DNA of 64,000 nucleotides. It comes from Scatomonas sp963930955. GTDB taxonomy: Bacteria > Bacillota > Clostridia > Lachnospirales > Lachnospiraceae. Of the stretch, positions 24,917 to 34,490 are shown piece by piece (the stretch's first letter is position 1; the number at the start of each line of letters is the position of its first letter). The notes beneath the pieces are model-generated. The model did no database searches. It was given only the letters and a program-made list of their open reading frames with translations, and was not told where the DNA came from. Where the stretch lies: contig OZ006967.1 in the NCBI GenBank assembly GCA_963930955.1, forward strand, positions 248,001 through 312,000, in the 5' to 3' direction. The position numbers and the translations under genes are program-made.

Positions 24917-26836
24917 TTACATTATCTTCTGAAACATATAGCGCACCTTGTCCAGGCGGCTGTTTGGACGGCGGGGCTGGATGACTGGCTTGCCGACAGC
25001 GGCCTGATACCCTTTCAGTTCTGTAAGGCATACGCTCTGCCCGTTGGTGTAAAAGGCCAGATCAGTACGGTATGCCTGTATACAGCGGGCGGGAATCTCG
25101 CCAGTAAAGACAACTTCATCCTTTTTTACCTGGACCGTTTCGATGGTGGCACAGTATTTCGGTGCATCATGATAAGCCCTGGAAAGATATTCCCGGGGCG
25201 CATAGAGGGTGAAGGAGAGATAAGGTTCCAGCAGTTGCGTCCCTGATTCCTTCAATGCCTGTTCCAATACAATCGGGGCCAATGAGCGGAAGTCCGCCGG
25301 CGTGCTGACCGGACTGTAATAAAGCCCGTATTCAAAGCAAATCTTACAGTCCGTTACGTTCCAGCCGAACAAGCCCTGCTCCAGCCCGTAACGGATACCA
25401 TCCCTGACAGCGTTTTGAAAACTCTGGTTCAAGTATCCCAGCGAAACCCGGCTCTCGTATTGTACACCGGAGCCAAGCGGGAGTGGTGTAACAGACAGTC
25501 CGATGGATGCCCAAAACGGGTTGGGCGGCACCTCGATATGGATGGTGTGGCTGGCTGCTTTGAGCGGCCGCTCCATATAAATGACGGTGGGTTCCTTTAC
25601 CACTGTTTCAAGCTTGTATTTTTCCGACAGCAAAGCGGAAACAACCTCCAACTGCACCCGGCCCAAAAAAGAAAGAATGATCTCATGGGTGATGGAATCC
25701 ACCTCGCAGCGCAAAAGCGGGTCAGTATCCGCAAGTTGCGTAAGAGCGTCCAGCAGCCGTTCTCTTTGCGCTGCCGTTTTCGGCGCAATCGACGTCCGCA
25801 GCATGGGGAGGGGGTCCTCACGCCACCTTTTACGAGGGAGCCGGGTTGGGTCCCCTAATACATCGTTTAACCTCACGCTGTCGCTGGGAAGGATAACAAT
25901 TTCACCCGGATAAGCGGTGTCTGTCCGAACAATTTCCCCTTTGGATGGAATACGCATCTCTGTGATTTTCAGCTTTTCTCTCCCGGCCAGGGCCACCGTA
26001 TCCCGCAGGCGCAGCGTTCCGCTGTATAGCCGTAGATAGACACGCCGCTGGCCGCAATCTGTATACTCCACCTTGAAAACGCTGCCGCATAGGGCGGCGC
26101 TCCCCTGTTCCCCAATCGGTTGGAACAGCCCTGTCACCGCATCCATCAACGGTTGAATGCCAAGGCCCTTTTTGGCGCTGCCATAATAGACCGGGAACAG
26201 GGAGGCGTCTTGAACCCGCCGCTGTTCCTCCCGCACAAGTTTTTCCCGGCTGATTGGTTCTCCTGCGATATACTTTTCCAATAATTTATCGTTATTTTCG
26301 ATGACCGCATCCCATGCTTCTATGTCGGTATTTTCCTCCAGGACTATTTCCGGGGACAGCGACACCGTCTGCTTGATGATAATATCGGCGGAGAGCTTAT
26401 CCCGAACAGACTGAACCACGCTCTGCAAATCAACGCCAGCCTGGTCGATCTTGTTGATAAAGATAACGGTGGGAATGTTCATTTTCCGCAGGGCATGGAA
26501 CAGAATACGGGTCTGGGCCTGCACGCCATCTTTAGCGGAGATCACCAAGATGGCCCCATCTAAAACAGCCAAAGAGCGGTACACCTCCGCCAAAAAATCC
26601 ATGTGGCCGGGCGTATCCACAATGTTGACTTTACATCTGTGCCACTGGAAGGAAGTGACTGCCGCTTGAATGGTAATCCCACGCTGCCGCTCCAAAAACA
26701 TGGTGTCCGTCCTCGTTGTCCCTTTTTCGACGCTCCCCGGTTCTGAAATGGCTCCGCTGGCATATAGCAGGCTCTCCGTCAAGGTCGTCTTTCCAGCGTC
26801 TACATGGGCAAGAATTCCAATATTGATTATTTTCAT
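24917..26836 (-). CDS. tet(W): Tetracycline resistance ribosomal protection protein Tet(W)
   Basis: 639 residues, exactly the Tet(W) length, and matching it closely as recalled. It is an EF-G-like GTPase that removes tetracycline from the ribosome. G1 is AHVDAGKTTLTESLL at residues 10-24, G3 is DTPGHMDF, and G4 is INKIDQAG. The C-terminal domain ends RPNSRLDKVRYMFQKIM. A GGGAGG site lies before the ATG, and a leader peptide with attenuator hairpin lies at 26873-26940. It is the main antibiotic resistance cargo of element A and appears intact. Confidence 0.96.
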   Translation of the reverse strand: MKIINIGILAHVDAGKTTLTESLLYASGAISEPGSVEKGTTRTDTMFLERQRGITIQAAVTSFQWHRCKVNIVDTPGHMDFLAEVYRSLAVLDGAILVISAKDGVQAQTRILFHALRKMNIPTVIFINKIDQAGVDLQSVVQSVRDKLSADIIIKQTVSLSPEIVLEENTDIEAWDAVIENNDKLLEKYIAGEPISREKLVREEQRRVQDASLFPVYYGSAKKGLGIQPLMDAVTGLFQPIGEQGSAALCGSVFKVEYTDCGQRRVYLRLYSGTLRLRDTVALAGREKLKITEMRIPSKGEIVRTDTAYPGEIVILPSDSVRLNDVLGDPTRLPRKRWREDPLPMLRTSIAPKTAAQRERLLDALTQLADTDPLLRCEVDSITHEIILSFLGRVQLEVVSALLSEKYKLETVVKEPTVIYMERPLKAASHTIHIEVPPNPFWASIGLSVTPLPLGSGVQYESRVSLGYLNQSFQNAVRDGIRYGLEQGLFGWNVTDCKICFEYGLYYSPVSTPADFRSLAPIVLEQALKESGTQLLEPYLSFTLYAPREYLSRAYHDAPKYCATIETVQVKKDEVVFTGEIPARCIQAYRTDLAFYTNGQSVCLTELKGYQAAVGKPVIQPRRPNSRLDKVRYMFQKIM

Positions 26837-26872
26837 GTGATTGTCCTCCCTTTACTGCCCCGAAGGGCATAA

Positions 26873-26940
26873 AAATCCCCAGCAGTAAAATACTTTTACC
26901 ACTGGGGATGATAATTTGCGGACATACACATATACAGCAT
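26873..26940 (-). promoter_or_regulatory. tet(W) leader peptide and attenuator hairpin
   Basis: A 14-codon leader (MLYMCMSANYHPQW) runs from 26940 to its stop at 26896-26898. Its last codons overlap a hairpin, ATCCCCAG ... CTGGGGAT, followed on the minus strand by TTTTTA (26873-26908). This is the layout of the tet(M)-type transcription attenuator: stalled translation would open the terminator. The upstream sequence to about 27070 also resembles, from memory, the tet(M) promoter region of Tn916. Confidence 0.85.
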
Positions 26941-27500
26941 ACACCTGTTTGTGAGTGCTGTTTTTGGGGATATGTCAAAATTGATAAGGCAAAAGTATTC
27001 TTAAATTGGGTACAAAAAACTAAGCCCCTACAAAAGGGACTATCATAATCCTTTGTTCCCACTATTTGATTATAGTTTTATTTAAGAATACCTTGCCGCA
27101 TATTTTTTACTCCTTTTCTGGAATTGAATTATTATATCACATCAGTTTTAGGAAAACAAGTATCTAAAAGAAATTTTTCTTCCCCTTATATGTAACAATC
27201 ATACCGGCTTCCTAACGTTCAGAATGGTTTCTACTGTCTGCTGCGGTGTTTGGTTGGAATTGTCCAGCCAAAAGCCGATCCGTGGTGTTGTCTGCATTTT
27301 ACTAAATACAAATTCAATGTATACAGAAAGAAATATATAAGGAGTGGGAGGGATTCCGCCGTAGTCGGCATTGTAGGAAAATCCAAAAGTTTAGATTTTC
27401 TCAAAATGCTTATCTTTTGGTCTTTGGTTCGGAATAGTGTAGTGCTGGCGGTCTATCTATTGTTTTCGGTTGCTTGCTTCTTTACCGTACATGAGCATTA
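26941..27500. other. tet(W) upstream region and right end of element A
   Basis: No complete gene. The part next to tet(W) holds the transcription start region of its leader. Around 27199-27297 is a short remnant reading frame (separate entry). The last 200 bases before the right end at 27500 show nothing recognisable except the terminal sequence with inverted GCTAATG. Confidence 0.6.
27199..27297 (-). pseudogene. Possible C-terminal remnant of a P-loop kinase-like gene
   Basis: A 32-codon frame reads PRIGFWLDNSNQTPQQTVET, then ILNVRKPV and a stop. The 'LDNSNQTP..TV..IL' pattern resembles the C-terminus of AAA-type small-molecule kinases. Nothing upstream continues it, so if real it is a truncated relic left by earlier recombination near the element end. 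Confidence 0.3.
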
Positions 27501-27502
27501 GC

Positions 27503-27622
27503 GCCCGGGTTATCATTTCCATATCCTTCCATCAAATTTATCACGCCCCATACGCCAAGACCGGCGCCGATCGCGACCACTAATGTCTGAAGGATATTAA
27601 CAGCGCTTGTAAAAAAACTCAT
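27503..27622 (-). pseudogene. Maff2 family protein, N-terminal part (split by element A)
   Basis: From the ATG at 27622 the frame reads SFFTSAVNILQTLVVAIGAG, then LGVWGVINLMEGYGNDNPGA. This is the first helix and loop of Maff2, a short membrane protein of the Gram-positive conjugation module. The frame then enters element A and stops after five foreign codons. From memory, the Pfam Maff2 entry was named for a gene abutting a tetracycline-resistance transposable element, so this locus seems to be a recurrent target. Confidence 0.85.
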
Positions 27623-27753
27623 ATACGCACAACTGACAAAAGCGCCTTTTTTCAGCCTGTCAGCGCTTTTTTCTCTCCTTTCCCTCTTATTCAGGCCATA
27701 AATCCGTATCCCCTGGTCGGGGACCTGATATGAATTTCCATGGTTTTCCTCCA

Positions 27754-27782
27754 TAAAAAAACCCGTCCATACGGACGGTCCC
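27754..27782 (-). terminator. Terminator between virD4 and maff2
   Basis: GACCGTCC GTAT GGACGGG followed on the minus strand by TTTTTTT. It is followed immediately by GGAGG and a possible 16-codon peptide frame before maff2, so it may be an attenuator. Confidence 0.7.
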
Positions 27783-27885
27783 AAACCTAAAAATCGATAT
27801 CTGATTTATTCTTCCGGCCTGAATTTCAGGGGCAGAATACTACGCATCCAGACGAAAGTTTATTCTTTCGTCAGCTATACGCACA

Positions 27886-29404
27886 TCATCCTACATCTTC
27901 CATCACCTCCTTCTCTGCCGCCTCAATCTCTTCCGGCGACAGTTCATACTCATAAAGTTCAAATGCTTCCTCTTGCGGAAGCACAAGCCTGTGTTCCAGA
28001 TACTCTTCGATATGGAACTCGTTGTTTTTATTAAAATCTGACAGTTCCCGGTAACGCCTGTGTTTCGTGATATCAAACTTATCACTGTAAAACGGGCGCA
28101 CCCCACGCAGCTGCAGGATGCACTTATCTCCCGGCATTACTGCCAGTTCGTCCCGGCTCATCAGTTCATGACCAGTCTTCTGGTAATTCATCCCGTAAGA
28201 CGGATTCTGTCCTCTCGTATCAGAGGTATTATAAAGATCAATCGTCTCTTTCCCCAGTATCTCTGAGATTTCTTTCAATGTACTGCTCTCTTTCCCGCCA
28301 AGGAACAAGACAGTATCGCAGTTGCCAAGTATTGTTTCTGCCGCATCCCGGTAGATCGTCTTCAGCTGACTCTGGGACTGCAGGATGATCGAAGCAGAGA
28401 TTTCTCTGCTTCGGATCGTGGCGATCAGTTTGTCAAATTTCGGAATCTGCCCGATATTACTGAACTCGTCCAGCAAAAGCCGCACATGATACGGAAGTCT
28501 CCCGCCGTATAAGTCATCCGCCCTGTCACATAACAGGTTGAACAACTGTGAATACATGATCGCGACAAGAAAATTAAACGTATCGTCGGTATCAGAAATG
28601 ATTACGAACATTGCCGTCTTCCTGTCTCCAAGAAGATCCAGTTCCATCTCATCGTAACTGGTCAGTTCCCTGATTTCAGCAATATCAAAAGGTGCCAGCC
28701 TCGCTCCGCAGCTGATCAGAATACTCTTAGCTGTCTTGCCGGCCGCCAGCTTATATTTGCGATACTGCCGGACAGCAAAATGTTCCGGGTTTTCTGCTTC
28801 CAATTCCTCAAACAGTTCGTCCACCGCATTCTTAAACTCCTCGTCATCCTCTCTGGTCTCACTGGCATTAATGAATTCCAGCAATGTAGAAAAATTTTGT
28901 TCTTCCTCCGGGGCTTCGTACCAGATATATCCGATCAATGCTGTATAAAGCAGACGCTCTGCTTTCACCCAGAAATCCTCTGTGGCTTTTTCTCCTTCAC
29001 CTTTTGTATTCGCGATAATGGTATTGACCAGTTTCAGGATATCTTTTTCAGAACGGATATAATGGAACGGATTATAATGCATTGACTTTGTGAAATTGAT
29101 CGTATTGAATACCTTGATCCGATACCCATGCCGGACCAGCATCCGTCCGCACTCCACTATGATGGTTCCCTTCGGATCTGTCACTACATAGGAGACTTTC
29201 CGGGTCATCTGCATCAGGTTCGGCTTCACATAGAAGCGAGTCTTTCCGGAACCGGATCCTCCAATCACGATCACATTTTTATTCCTGGCATACTTCGGAA
29301 ACTTCGGCCTGCTGTTCATTGTCAGCCGCTCCGTCTGTGTCAGGATGATGTTATTCTCAAAAACCGGATCTATAAATGGCTTGATGTCCTCCGCAGTTCC
29401 CCAT
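27886..29404 (-). pseudogene. virD4: VirD4-like coupling protein, C-terminal part (split by element B)
   Basis: About 505 residues of a type IV coupling ATPase. The frame enters from the junction as GTAEDIKPFIDPVFENNIIL and contains Walker A (VIGGSGSGKTRFYVKPNL), Walker B (RLLLDEFSNIGQIPK) and a long C-terminus. It lacks its transmembrane N-terminus, which lies at 38580-38872. An internal ATG (29319) could start a 477-residue soluble ATPase, but without the membrane part it would not dock at the channel. Removing element B restores a protein of about 603 residues, normal for the CD1115-type family. Confidence 0.9.
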
Positions 29405-29462
29405 GAAGCGTTTTGTCAAGTGCTATTTTGAGTTATTGACGCACAATCAAAGTGAAAGCGCG

Positions 29463-29497
29463 AAAGTGCAAAGCGCAAAGGGTCTGCACTTTGCGTT
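29463..29497 (-). terminator. Hairpin downstream of the primase/helicase gene of element B
   Basis: AAAGTGCA ... TGCACTTT, overlapping the last bases before the left end of element B. No long T-run follows, so termination is uncertain. Confidence 0.4.
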
Positions 29498-29498
29498 T

Positions 29499-30147
29499 TC
29501 AGCTTGCGGGTTCGGGCGGCTGCTTCTTCTTGATGAAGTTGTACCATTGACCGCCGACGCGCCTTGCATCCAAAACACCGCCCATGTTGCGCTTGGCGTT
29601 CTGCACCGTCCTTTCAGATATTCCGGCTTCGGCTGCGGCCTTTACAATTTCCTCGCTGGCAAGCTCTTTCCCGTCTGCAAGCAGGTCAAGTATCAGCCGT
29701 TCCGCCTGTTCGGTCTTGGTGGCCGTGTTGCCGCCCGCGCCGGATAGCAGCTCGTCGGCGGTAATGTCATACTCGCCTATCCACGAAAAGCCCGTTTCCG
29801 GGTCAAGGCAAAAGGCAACGGGCTTGCCCTCCGGCGCAAGGGAAGATTTGTCATGGACGATAACGCGCACATTTGGCTCCCGCTTCACGCGCCCAATCAG
29901 CAGGACGCTCCTTGCTGCGGCGCGGAAGTCAATAGAACCTAAGCCCCGGTATGCGCTCTGTCCTCCGGCGGCTTTATTCAAGTGTCCGATAAGGATAACG
30001 GCGCACCCGGTACGCTCGGCAACATCGGCAAGGCGGCGGAACATGGGGCGCACCTCGTTTGCCCTGTTCATGTCGGTCTTTTCGCCCATGTACGCCTGTA
30101 TGGGGTCAAGGATAATCAGCCGCGCCCCGGTGATATTGTCAAGATTA
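29499..30147 (-). pseudogene. Primase/helicase of element B, C-terminal part
   Basis: The frame after the IS3-type left end reads NITGARLIILDPIQAYMGEK, then VILIGHLNKAAGGQSAYRGL: the second half of a RepA/AAA_25 hexameric helicase domain with Walker B. A C-terminal winged-helix region follows (IVKAAAEAGISERTVQNAKR). The first half, with Walker A, lies at 31477-32776. The IS3-type element therefore inactivates the gene in the middle of the ATPase domain. Confidence 0.8.
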
Positions 30148-30178
30148 GTTGACACATTTTTCTCAAGGATATCACTGA

Positions 30179-31087
30179 CTATGCAGCCACCTCCAAAGCC
30201 TCATAATACTGCCTGCGTTTTACCATGGGAGGAAGGCCTCCATTGGCAGAGCAGATCCTCCGATTGTTCCAGTAGCTGAGGAAGTATCTCCAGATAAGTA
30301 CCTTTAGTTCTTCTACTTCCATCTGTTTTGTGTCATAACGGTCATAAAGGAGCTCCGTCTTCATTCTGGCCCACATGCTCTCGCAGCGTGCATTATCATG
30401 GCAGCGCCCTCCGGCACTGTTCATGCTTTGATGGATATGATGCTCCCGGATGGTCTGACGGTAGAACTCGCTGGTATACTGTGTCCCGCGGTCACTGTGG
30501 ATGACAGCGCCTTCCAACGCAGGATAAGCAGTCAGGGCATTTTCCAATGTATGGATACATAGATCGGCTTTCATATTTGTTTCCATTGCCAGACCAAGGA
30601 CACTAAGATCAAAGCAGTCAAAAATCGCAGATACATACAGTTTCCCATTGGATGCCGGGATCTCCGTGATATCTGTGATGCATTTTTCTAATGGGATATC
30701 AGAACGGAAATCCCGCTTCAGCAGATCGTCCGATTTCATGGCTTCGCGATCAGCCTTTGTGATCCCATTTGGCTTTCTCTTGGGCCGATGGCTCAAGCCA
30801 ATCTGATCCATAACCCGGTATACGGTTCTTTCACTGGGGATACGCACTCCTTTCGGCTGTTTCAGCAGCAATGCCTGATACATCCGGATTCGACCATAAG
30901 TATCGTTACATTCATCCTCACTGACGATTTCTTTCATGGCATCTGCCAGATCCTGGTACTTCCAGGGTCGGTTTTTATTTGCAAGATATTTATAGAAGCC
31001 TTGACGACTGATCCCAAGCATTCTGCAGTAGAACGAGATTTTCCCGGTAGTCCTGCCGTCCTCTGTCTTCAGGGCCAGAAAGATCAT
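30179..31087 (-). CDS. IS3-family transposase OrfB (DDE integrase core)
   Basis: 302 residues. After a HTH_21-type stretch (SFYCRMLGISRQGFYKYLAN), the rve core shows CITDITEIPASNGKLYVSAI (first Asp), VIHSDRGTQYTSEFYRQTI (second Asp) and RCHDNARCESMWARMKTEL with the Glu. Its ATG overlaps the orfA stop by four bases. Many IS3 elements make an OrfAB fusion by -1 slippage near this junction; an AAAAAC tract lies a few bases before the orfA stop. Appears intact. Confidence 0.92.
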   Translation of the reverse strand: MIFLALKTEDGRTTGKISFYCRMLGISRQGFYKYLANKNRPWKYQDLADAMKEIVSEDECNDTYGRIRMYQALLLKQPKGVRIPSERTVYRVMDQIGLSHRPKRKPNGITKADREAMKSDDLLKRDFRSDIPLEKCITDITEIPASNGKLYVSAIFDCFDLSVLGLAMETNMKADLCIHTLENALTAYPALEGAVIHSDRGTQYTSEFYRQTIREHHIHQSMNSAGGRCHDNARCESMWARMKTELLYDRYDTKQMEVEELKVLIWRYFLSYWNNRRICSANGGLPPMVKRRQYYEALEVAA

Positions 31088-31416
31088 TCTCTGGTTTTTG
31101 CTGACTTCCGACGGCTGGCGGCGAAAAAAGCACTGGCTTCCTCCAGGAATTCGTTCTCTTCCTTCAGGCGACGGATTTCCTTATCCTGTTCCTTCACCCG
31201 TTTGCGCAGCATGGTAATCTCTTCTGACAGGCTCATTGCGCTGGTGGGAGTATGGGAGCCTTCTCCGATATCCAACTTACCGGCTCTAACAGCTTTCAGC
31301 CAGGTATGAATGGTTCCTTCTGGGATTCCTAATTCTTTAGCAGCCTTAGCGCCACCGATTTCTTTGGCAAGCTTTACTGCCTGTACTTTGTATTCATGGT
31401 CATATTTACGTGCCAC
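31084..31416 (-). CDS. IS3-family transposase OrfA (HTH)
   Basis: 110 residues. It begins ARKYDHEYKVQAVKLAKEIG with the helix-turn-helix KAAKELGIPEGTIHTWLKAV, and continues with a leucine-zipper coiled coil (ITMLRKRVKEQDKEIRRLKE). It binds the ends of the insertion sequence. GGAGG precedes the ATG. It is followed by orfB with a four-base overlap. Confidence 0.9.
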   Translation of the reverse strand: MARKYDHEYKVQAVKLAKEIGGAKAAKELGIPEGTIHTWLKAVRAGKLDIGEGSHTPTSAMSLSEEITMLRKRVKEQDKEIRRLKEENEFLEEASAFFAASRRKSAKTRE

Positions 31417-31476
31417 TTTGAATACCTCCTTATTCTCTTGGTTTTATTATGAAATCCTTGAGAATAAGCTGTCAAC

Positions 31477-32776
31477 TTTTTTTATACCACACCACGGTCT
31501 GCCGGATAGCTCTCTCTATGCGCTCGTCGGAAAGGGAAAGCCCCTGCTTGCTCTCATCAATGACAAGAACACGGTCAAGGTCTGCTTCGGCTTCCATAAG
31601 GCGGGGCTTGATGGTGTCGCCCAAACCGTCCTCGGCGGTCTGGTAAATCACATTGAATGGCTCATGCGCTGCCATGTGGGGGAACGGCTTGCGGTTGGTA
31701 CAAGCGGCGGCAAGGCGTAGGGCAAAGGTGGTCTTGCCCTCGCCGGGGTTGCCTTGCACAATGGTTACTTTCCCAAACGGGATATACGGCTCCCATAGCC
31801 ATTCAACGGTCTGCGTGTCAACCTCGCTCATGCGGATAATCTCGACGGTTTCTTCCTGCGGCGGCTCTTTCAAGCCGTAAACAGCTTCCCGGATATACTT
31901 CCCGTCTGTGATTTCTGCCCGGTGCTGCAATACCTCGTTCCAATCCTTGAAAAGAGGGATAAGCCGGTGGACGGTATAGCCCTCCGGCATGAGCTTTACA
32001 AGGCGGCTGCAAGCGTCGTTCCCGGCTTCATCGCTGTCAAGGCAGAGGTAAACGGTCTTGATGTTCGGACGGTCAGAGAGAAAGCGGAGCAGGGCTTTTT
32101 CTCCCACGCCGCCCAATGACAGGTAGCTTTGCTTCTGCCATTCCTTTTTGAACAGGCAGAGGAAAGAGATCAGGTCAATGGGTGCTTCAAAGACAAACAA
32201 TCTTTCGCCCTCGCCCCGGTAACAGAAGTTAAAGGCTTTGTCGCTGCCTTTCACATCAAGCCGGAAGTTTCCCGCCGTTCCTTTGCTGTGGGCGTAGCGC
32301 GGTATTCCGTCCTCGTCCCGCCCCACAAATACGGCGTTGTGGTGGGCTGCGTCCTCGTAAATATCGCCGCGGGCAAAGAAAAAGCCCGTCACATCTTCAT
32401 CAATGCGGCGGGCTGTTGTGAGGTAGTTCCTCGCTGTTCGGTTGTCGCTGTTTGGGGGTGGTAGCCGGAAGTCGGATAGGGACGCGGGGCAAGGTCTGTC
32501 CGGCGGCGGTGCGGCTCCCTTTTCTCCTGTGAGAAGTTCTACGGCTTCGGTGAAGCTCTTGCCGAAAAACTCCATAACAAAATCAACGGGGCCGCCGCCC
32601 TTGCTCTGGCTGTGCCTGTACCACTTGTTTCCCCGGACGGTCAAGCTGTCGTGCCGTTTCCAGCGGTATTCATTCCCGGCGCGGGTAAGCTGCTCGCCCT
32701 GTGATTGCAGGAAAGAAACAAGGTCGGCTTGGTTCGCCCGGTCTATCTGTTCTTGGGTGTAATACAAAAAGCTCAA
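31477..32776 (-). pseudogene. Primase/helicase of element B, N-terminal part
   Basis: About 430 residues before the frame runs into the IS3-type end. Order: a DUF3991-like N-terminus (EQIDRANQADLVSFLQSQGE), a Toprim/DnaG-like segment (NIKTVYLCLDSDEAGNDACS), and the start of an AAA_25/RepA helicase with Walker A VQGNPGEGKTTFALRLA. Together with 29499-30147 it formed a bifunctional primase-helicase of about 640 residues, probably for replication or second-strand synthesis of element B. The GAGTTG... site and ATG at 32776 look normal. Confidence 0.8.
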
Positions 32777-32782
32777 CTCCTT

Positions 32783-34282
32783 TCATCGTTCTAAGTCGTG
32801 CCGCTTGGCGCGGGTCTGCTCCGGCTGGTCGGCTTTCAGCGCAATGTCAACACACTTGCGGATATTGTGCAGCTCGGCAACCTCGGCGCGGGTTTCTTTC
32901 AGCTTGGTATATTCCGCTGTTCTCTGCCCGCTGAGAGTGGCGTACTCTTTTTCCCATTCAGAGATAGGCAAGGTCTTTGTCCCTTTCGGCAGATTTGCAT
33001 GGAGATAGCGGCTCGCTGCGTTCCATAGCGTAAGCTCGGCGCGGTGGGCTTCCTCGTACTTGTCGCGCTTGCTCGTCCAGCCATTTTTCAGCTTTTTCAG
33101 CTCGTCGTGAATGGGCTTGTACTCGGTGTAGTTCTTCCCGTATTCAATCAGCTTTTGCAATTCTTTCATGCGCTTCTCGGCGGTTTTCATGCCCTCCCGG
33201 ATAGCGTCGGCTTGGTCGCTGACAGAGGAAAGGGCAGCGTCCAGCTCGTCAAGGGTGGAAATGCCATGCTCGGAAAGATAGTTGACCGCCTTTGCAACGG
33301 TTTTCAGTTCGTCGGCGGTGTGCTGCCTTTGCCAACTCTGCGAATACTTCCGGCTCTTTTCTCTCTGAACGCTTAAATACTTCATCAGCAGATTTGCAAG
33401 GCCGGGGGATTGCGGGGGCTGCTCCGGGGCGGTTTCCCGCGCCTTGAACAGTTCGCCAATCCATTCTTTGAGCTTTCCAATCTGCGCCCGGATTTCCCGG
33501 ATAAGGCGGTTTGCTTTTTGGATATTCCGGTTCAGCTCGCCTTTCTCGGTGGCTATGCCTTTCTTCTCCATTTGACAGGCCGCCACGCCCATGTGGACGG
33601 TGGGCAGCTCGTCAATGCCGCGCTCGGCGTTGCTGCGGTGGTCGATGCGCTCCGGGCTTCCGGCGCGTTCAAGGTAGGCGTTTGAAATATCCGCCCATGC
33701 CTTGCGCCATAAAAGCGCGTTGCCCTTGTCGTTCCAGCCGGTCAGGTCAACTTTGCGGGCCTTGTATTTGCCGCTTGGCAAGCGAATACGCTCGCCGTTT
33801 TCATCAAGGTCATATTCCTTTTTGGACTTCGCCGCCCATGCGCCGCGCTCGTCAAGGGGGCGCATGGTAAGCATGATGTGACAATGGGGATTGCCCTTGC
33901 CGGTGTCGTGAATGGCGTAATCAACGCACATTCCTCTGGAAACAAATTGAGAGGAACAGTATTCCCGGACAAGCCGGATCTGTTCCTCTCTGGATAACTC
34001 TATGGGAAGCGCCGCGTCAATCTCTCTGGCAAGCTGGGCGTTCCCGGCTTTCTCGTAAAGCTCCACGCTGTTCCACAAGGTTGAACGGTCAGAGAAAGAG
34101 GGCGGGGCATTGGGCGGCAGTAGGATTTCCGTATGGACAACACCGCCTTTGCGGGTGTAGTCGTGGGTCATTCCGTCCCACTCATTTGTCAACTTTTCGC
34201 CGCTTCGGTAGGCGGCTGCGGCAACGGCTGATTTGCCCTTGCCCCGGCTGACAATGCTGATATTACAATGGTAGATGGCTAT
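32783..34282 (-). CDS. mobA: MobA/MobL (MOBQ-type) relaxase of element B
   Basis: About 499 residues if started at the ATA codon at 34282. The N-terminus AIYHCNISIVSRGKGKSAVA, then AAYRSGEKL is the classical MobA/MobL entry. The metal histidines lie in HDTGKGNPHCHIMLTMR at about residues 125-135, and the Tyr in IYHCN is the likely nicking residue. The remainder is a coiled-coil-rich C-terminus. Upstream is a very strong GGGAGGTGAT eight bases before ATA; an in-frame GTG overlaps it but has no site. A MOBQ-type nic sequence is found 200 bases upstream at 34491-34518. Confidence 0.85.
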   Translation of the reverse strand: MAIYHCNISIVSRGKGKSAVAAAAYRSGEKLTNEWDGMTHDYTRKGGVVHTEILLPPNAPPSFSDRSTLWNSVELYEKAGNAQLAREIDAALPIELSREEQIRLVREYCSSQFVSRGMCVDYAIHDTGKGNPHCHIMLTMRPLDERGAWAAKSKKEYDLDENGERIRLPSGKYKARKVDLTGWNDKGNALLWRKAWADISNAYLERAGSPERIDHRSNAERGIDELPTVHMGVAACQMEKKGIATEKGELNRNIQKANRLIREIRAQIGKLKEWIGELFKARETAPEQPPQSPGLANLLMKYLSVQREKSRKYSQSWQRQHTADELKTVAKAVNYLSEHGISTLDELDAALSSVSDQADAIREGMKTAEKRMKELQKLIEYGKNYTEYKPIHDELKKLKNGWTSKRDKYEEAHRAELTLWNAASRYLHANLPKGTKTLPISEWEKEYATLSGQRTAEYTKLKETRAEVAELHNIRKCVDIALKADQPEQTRAKRHDLER

Positions 34283-34490
34283 GGGTATCACCTCCCGGAT
34301 AGGATAATAAAACCCGCAAAAATGGTACAGACGCCAACGGCGGGTGTACTGTTTTTGTGGGTGTGCAGGGATAGCCGCGTAAGCGGCGCAAGGGGTGCAG
34401 CCCCTTGTTGCGGCAAAGCCGCCAATGTCGGTCAGAGAGGGAAGCAAGCGGCTTTCTCTCTGTGCCGACAAGCCCTCGGCAGAGCGCACG

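Larger units (their letters stand above)
14004..27502. mobile_element. Nested mobilizable element A carrying tet(W), inserted in maff2
   Basis: About 13.5 kb bounded by GC dinucleotides at 14004-14005 and 27501-27502. The inner ends are similar inverted sequences: GCTAATG at the left, and GCTAATG when the right end is read on the minus strand. A 2-bp core is what TnpX/TndX-type large serine recombinases leave, and such a gene is the first inside the left end. Contents are recombinase, TnpW, DnaC-like, RepA with iterons, a Cys-rich protein, relaxase, MobC, regulators, a methyltransferase and tet(W). It has no secretion-channel genes, so it is mobilizable rather than self-transmissible. An IS256-type copy adds about 1.4 kb. 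Confidence 0.85.
30148..31476 (-). mobile_element. IS3-family insertion sequence in element B
   Basis: About 1.33 kb with orfA and orfB. Imperfect inverted repeats of about 23 bp lie at 30148-30170 and 31454-31476; both read GTTGACA ... TTCTCAAGGAT inward. The outer boundary may extend some 5-15 bases beyond each side, since the joined host frame does not close perfectly at these positions. No clear target duplication could be fixed. Confidence 0.75.

Noticed and set aside
27250..27501. Plus-strand 83-codon frame at the right end of element A
   Set aside because: It crosses the element terminus and is opposite to the remnant frame at 27199-27297; no ribosome site and no homology recognised.
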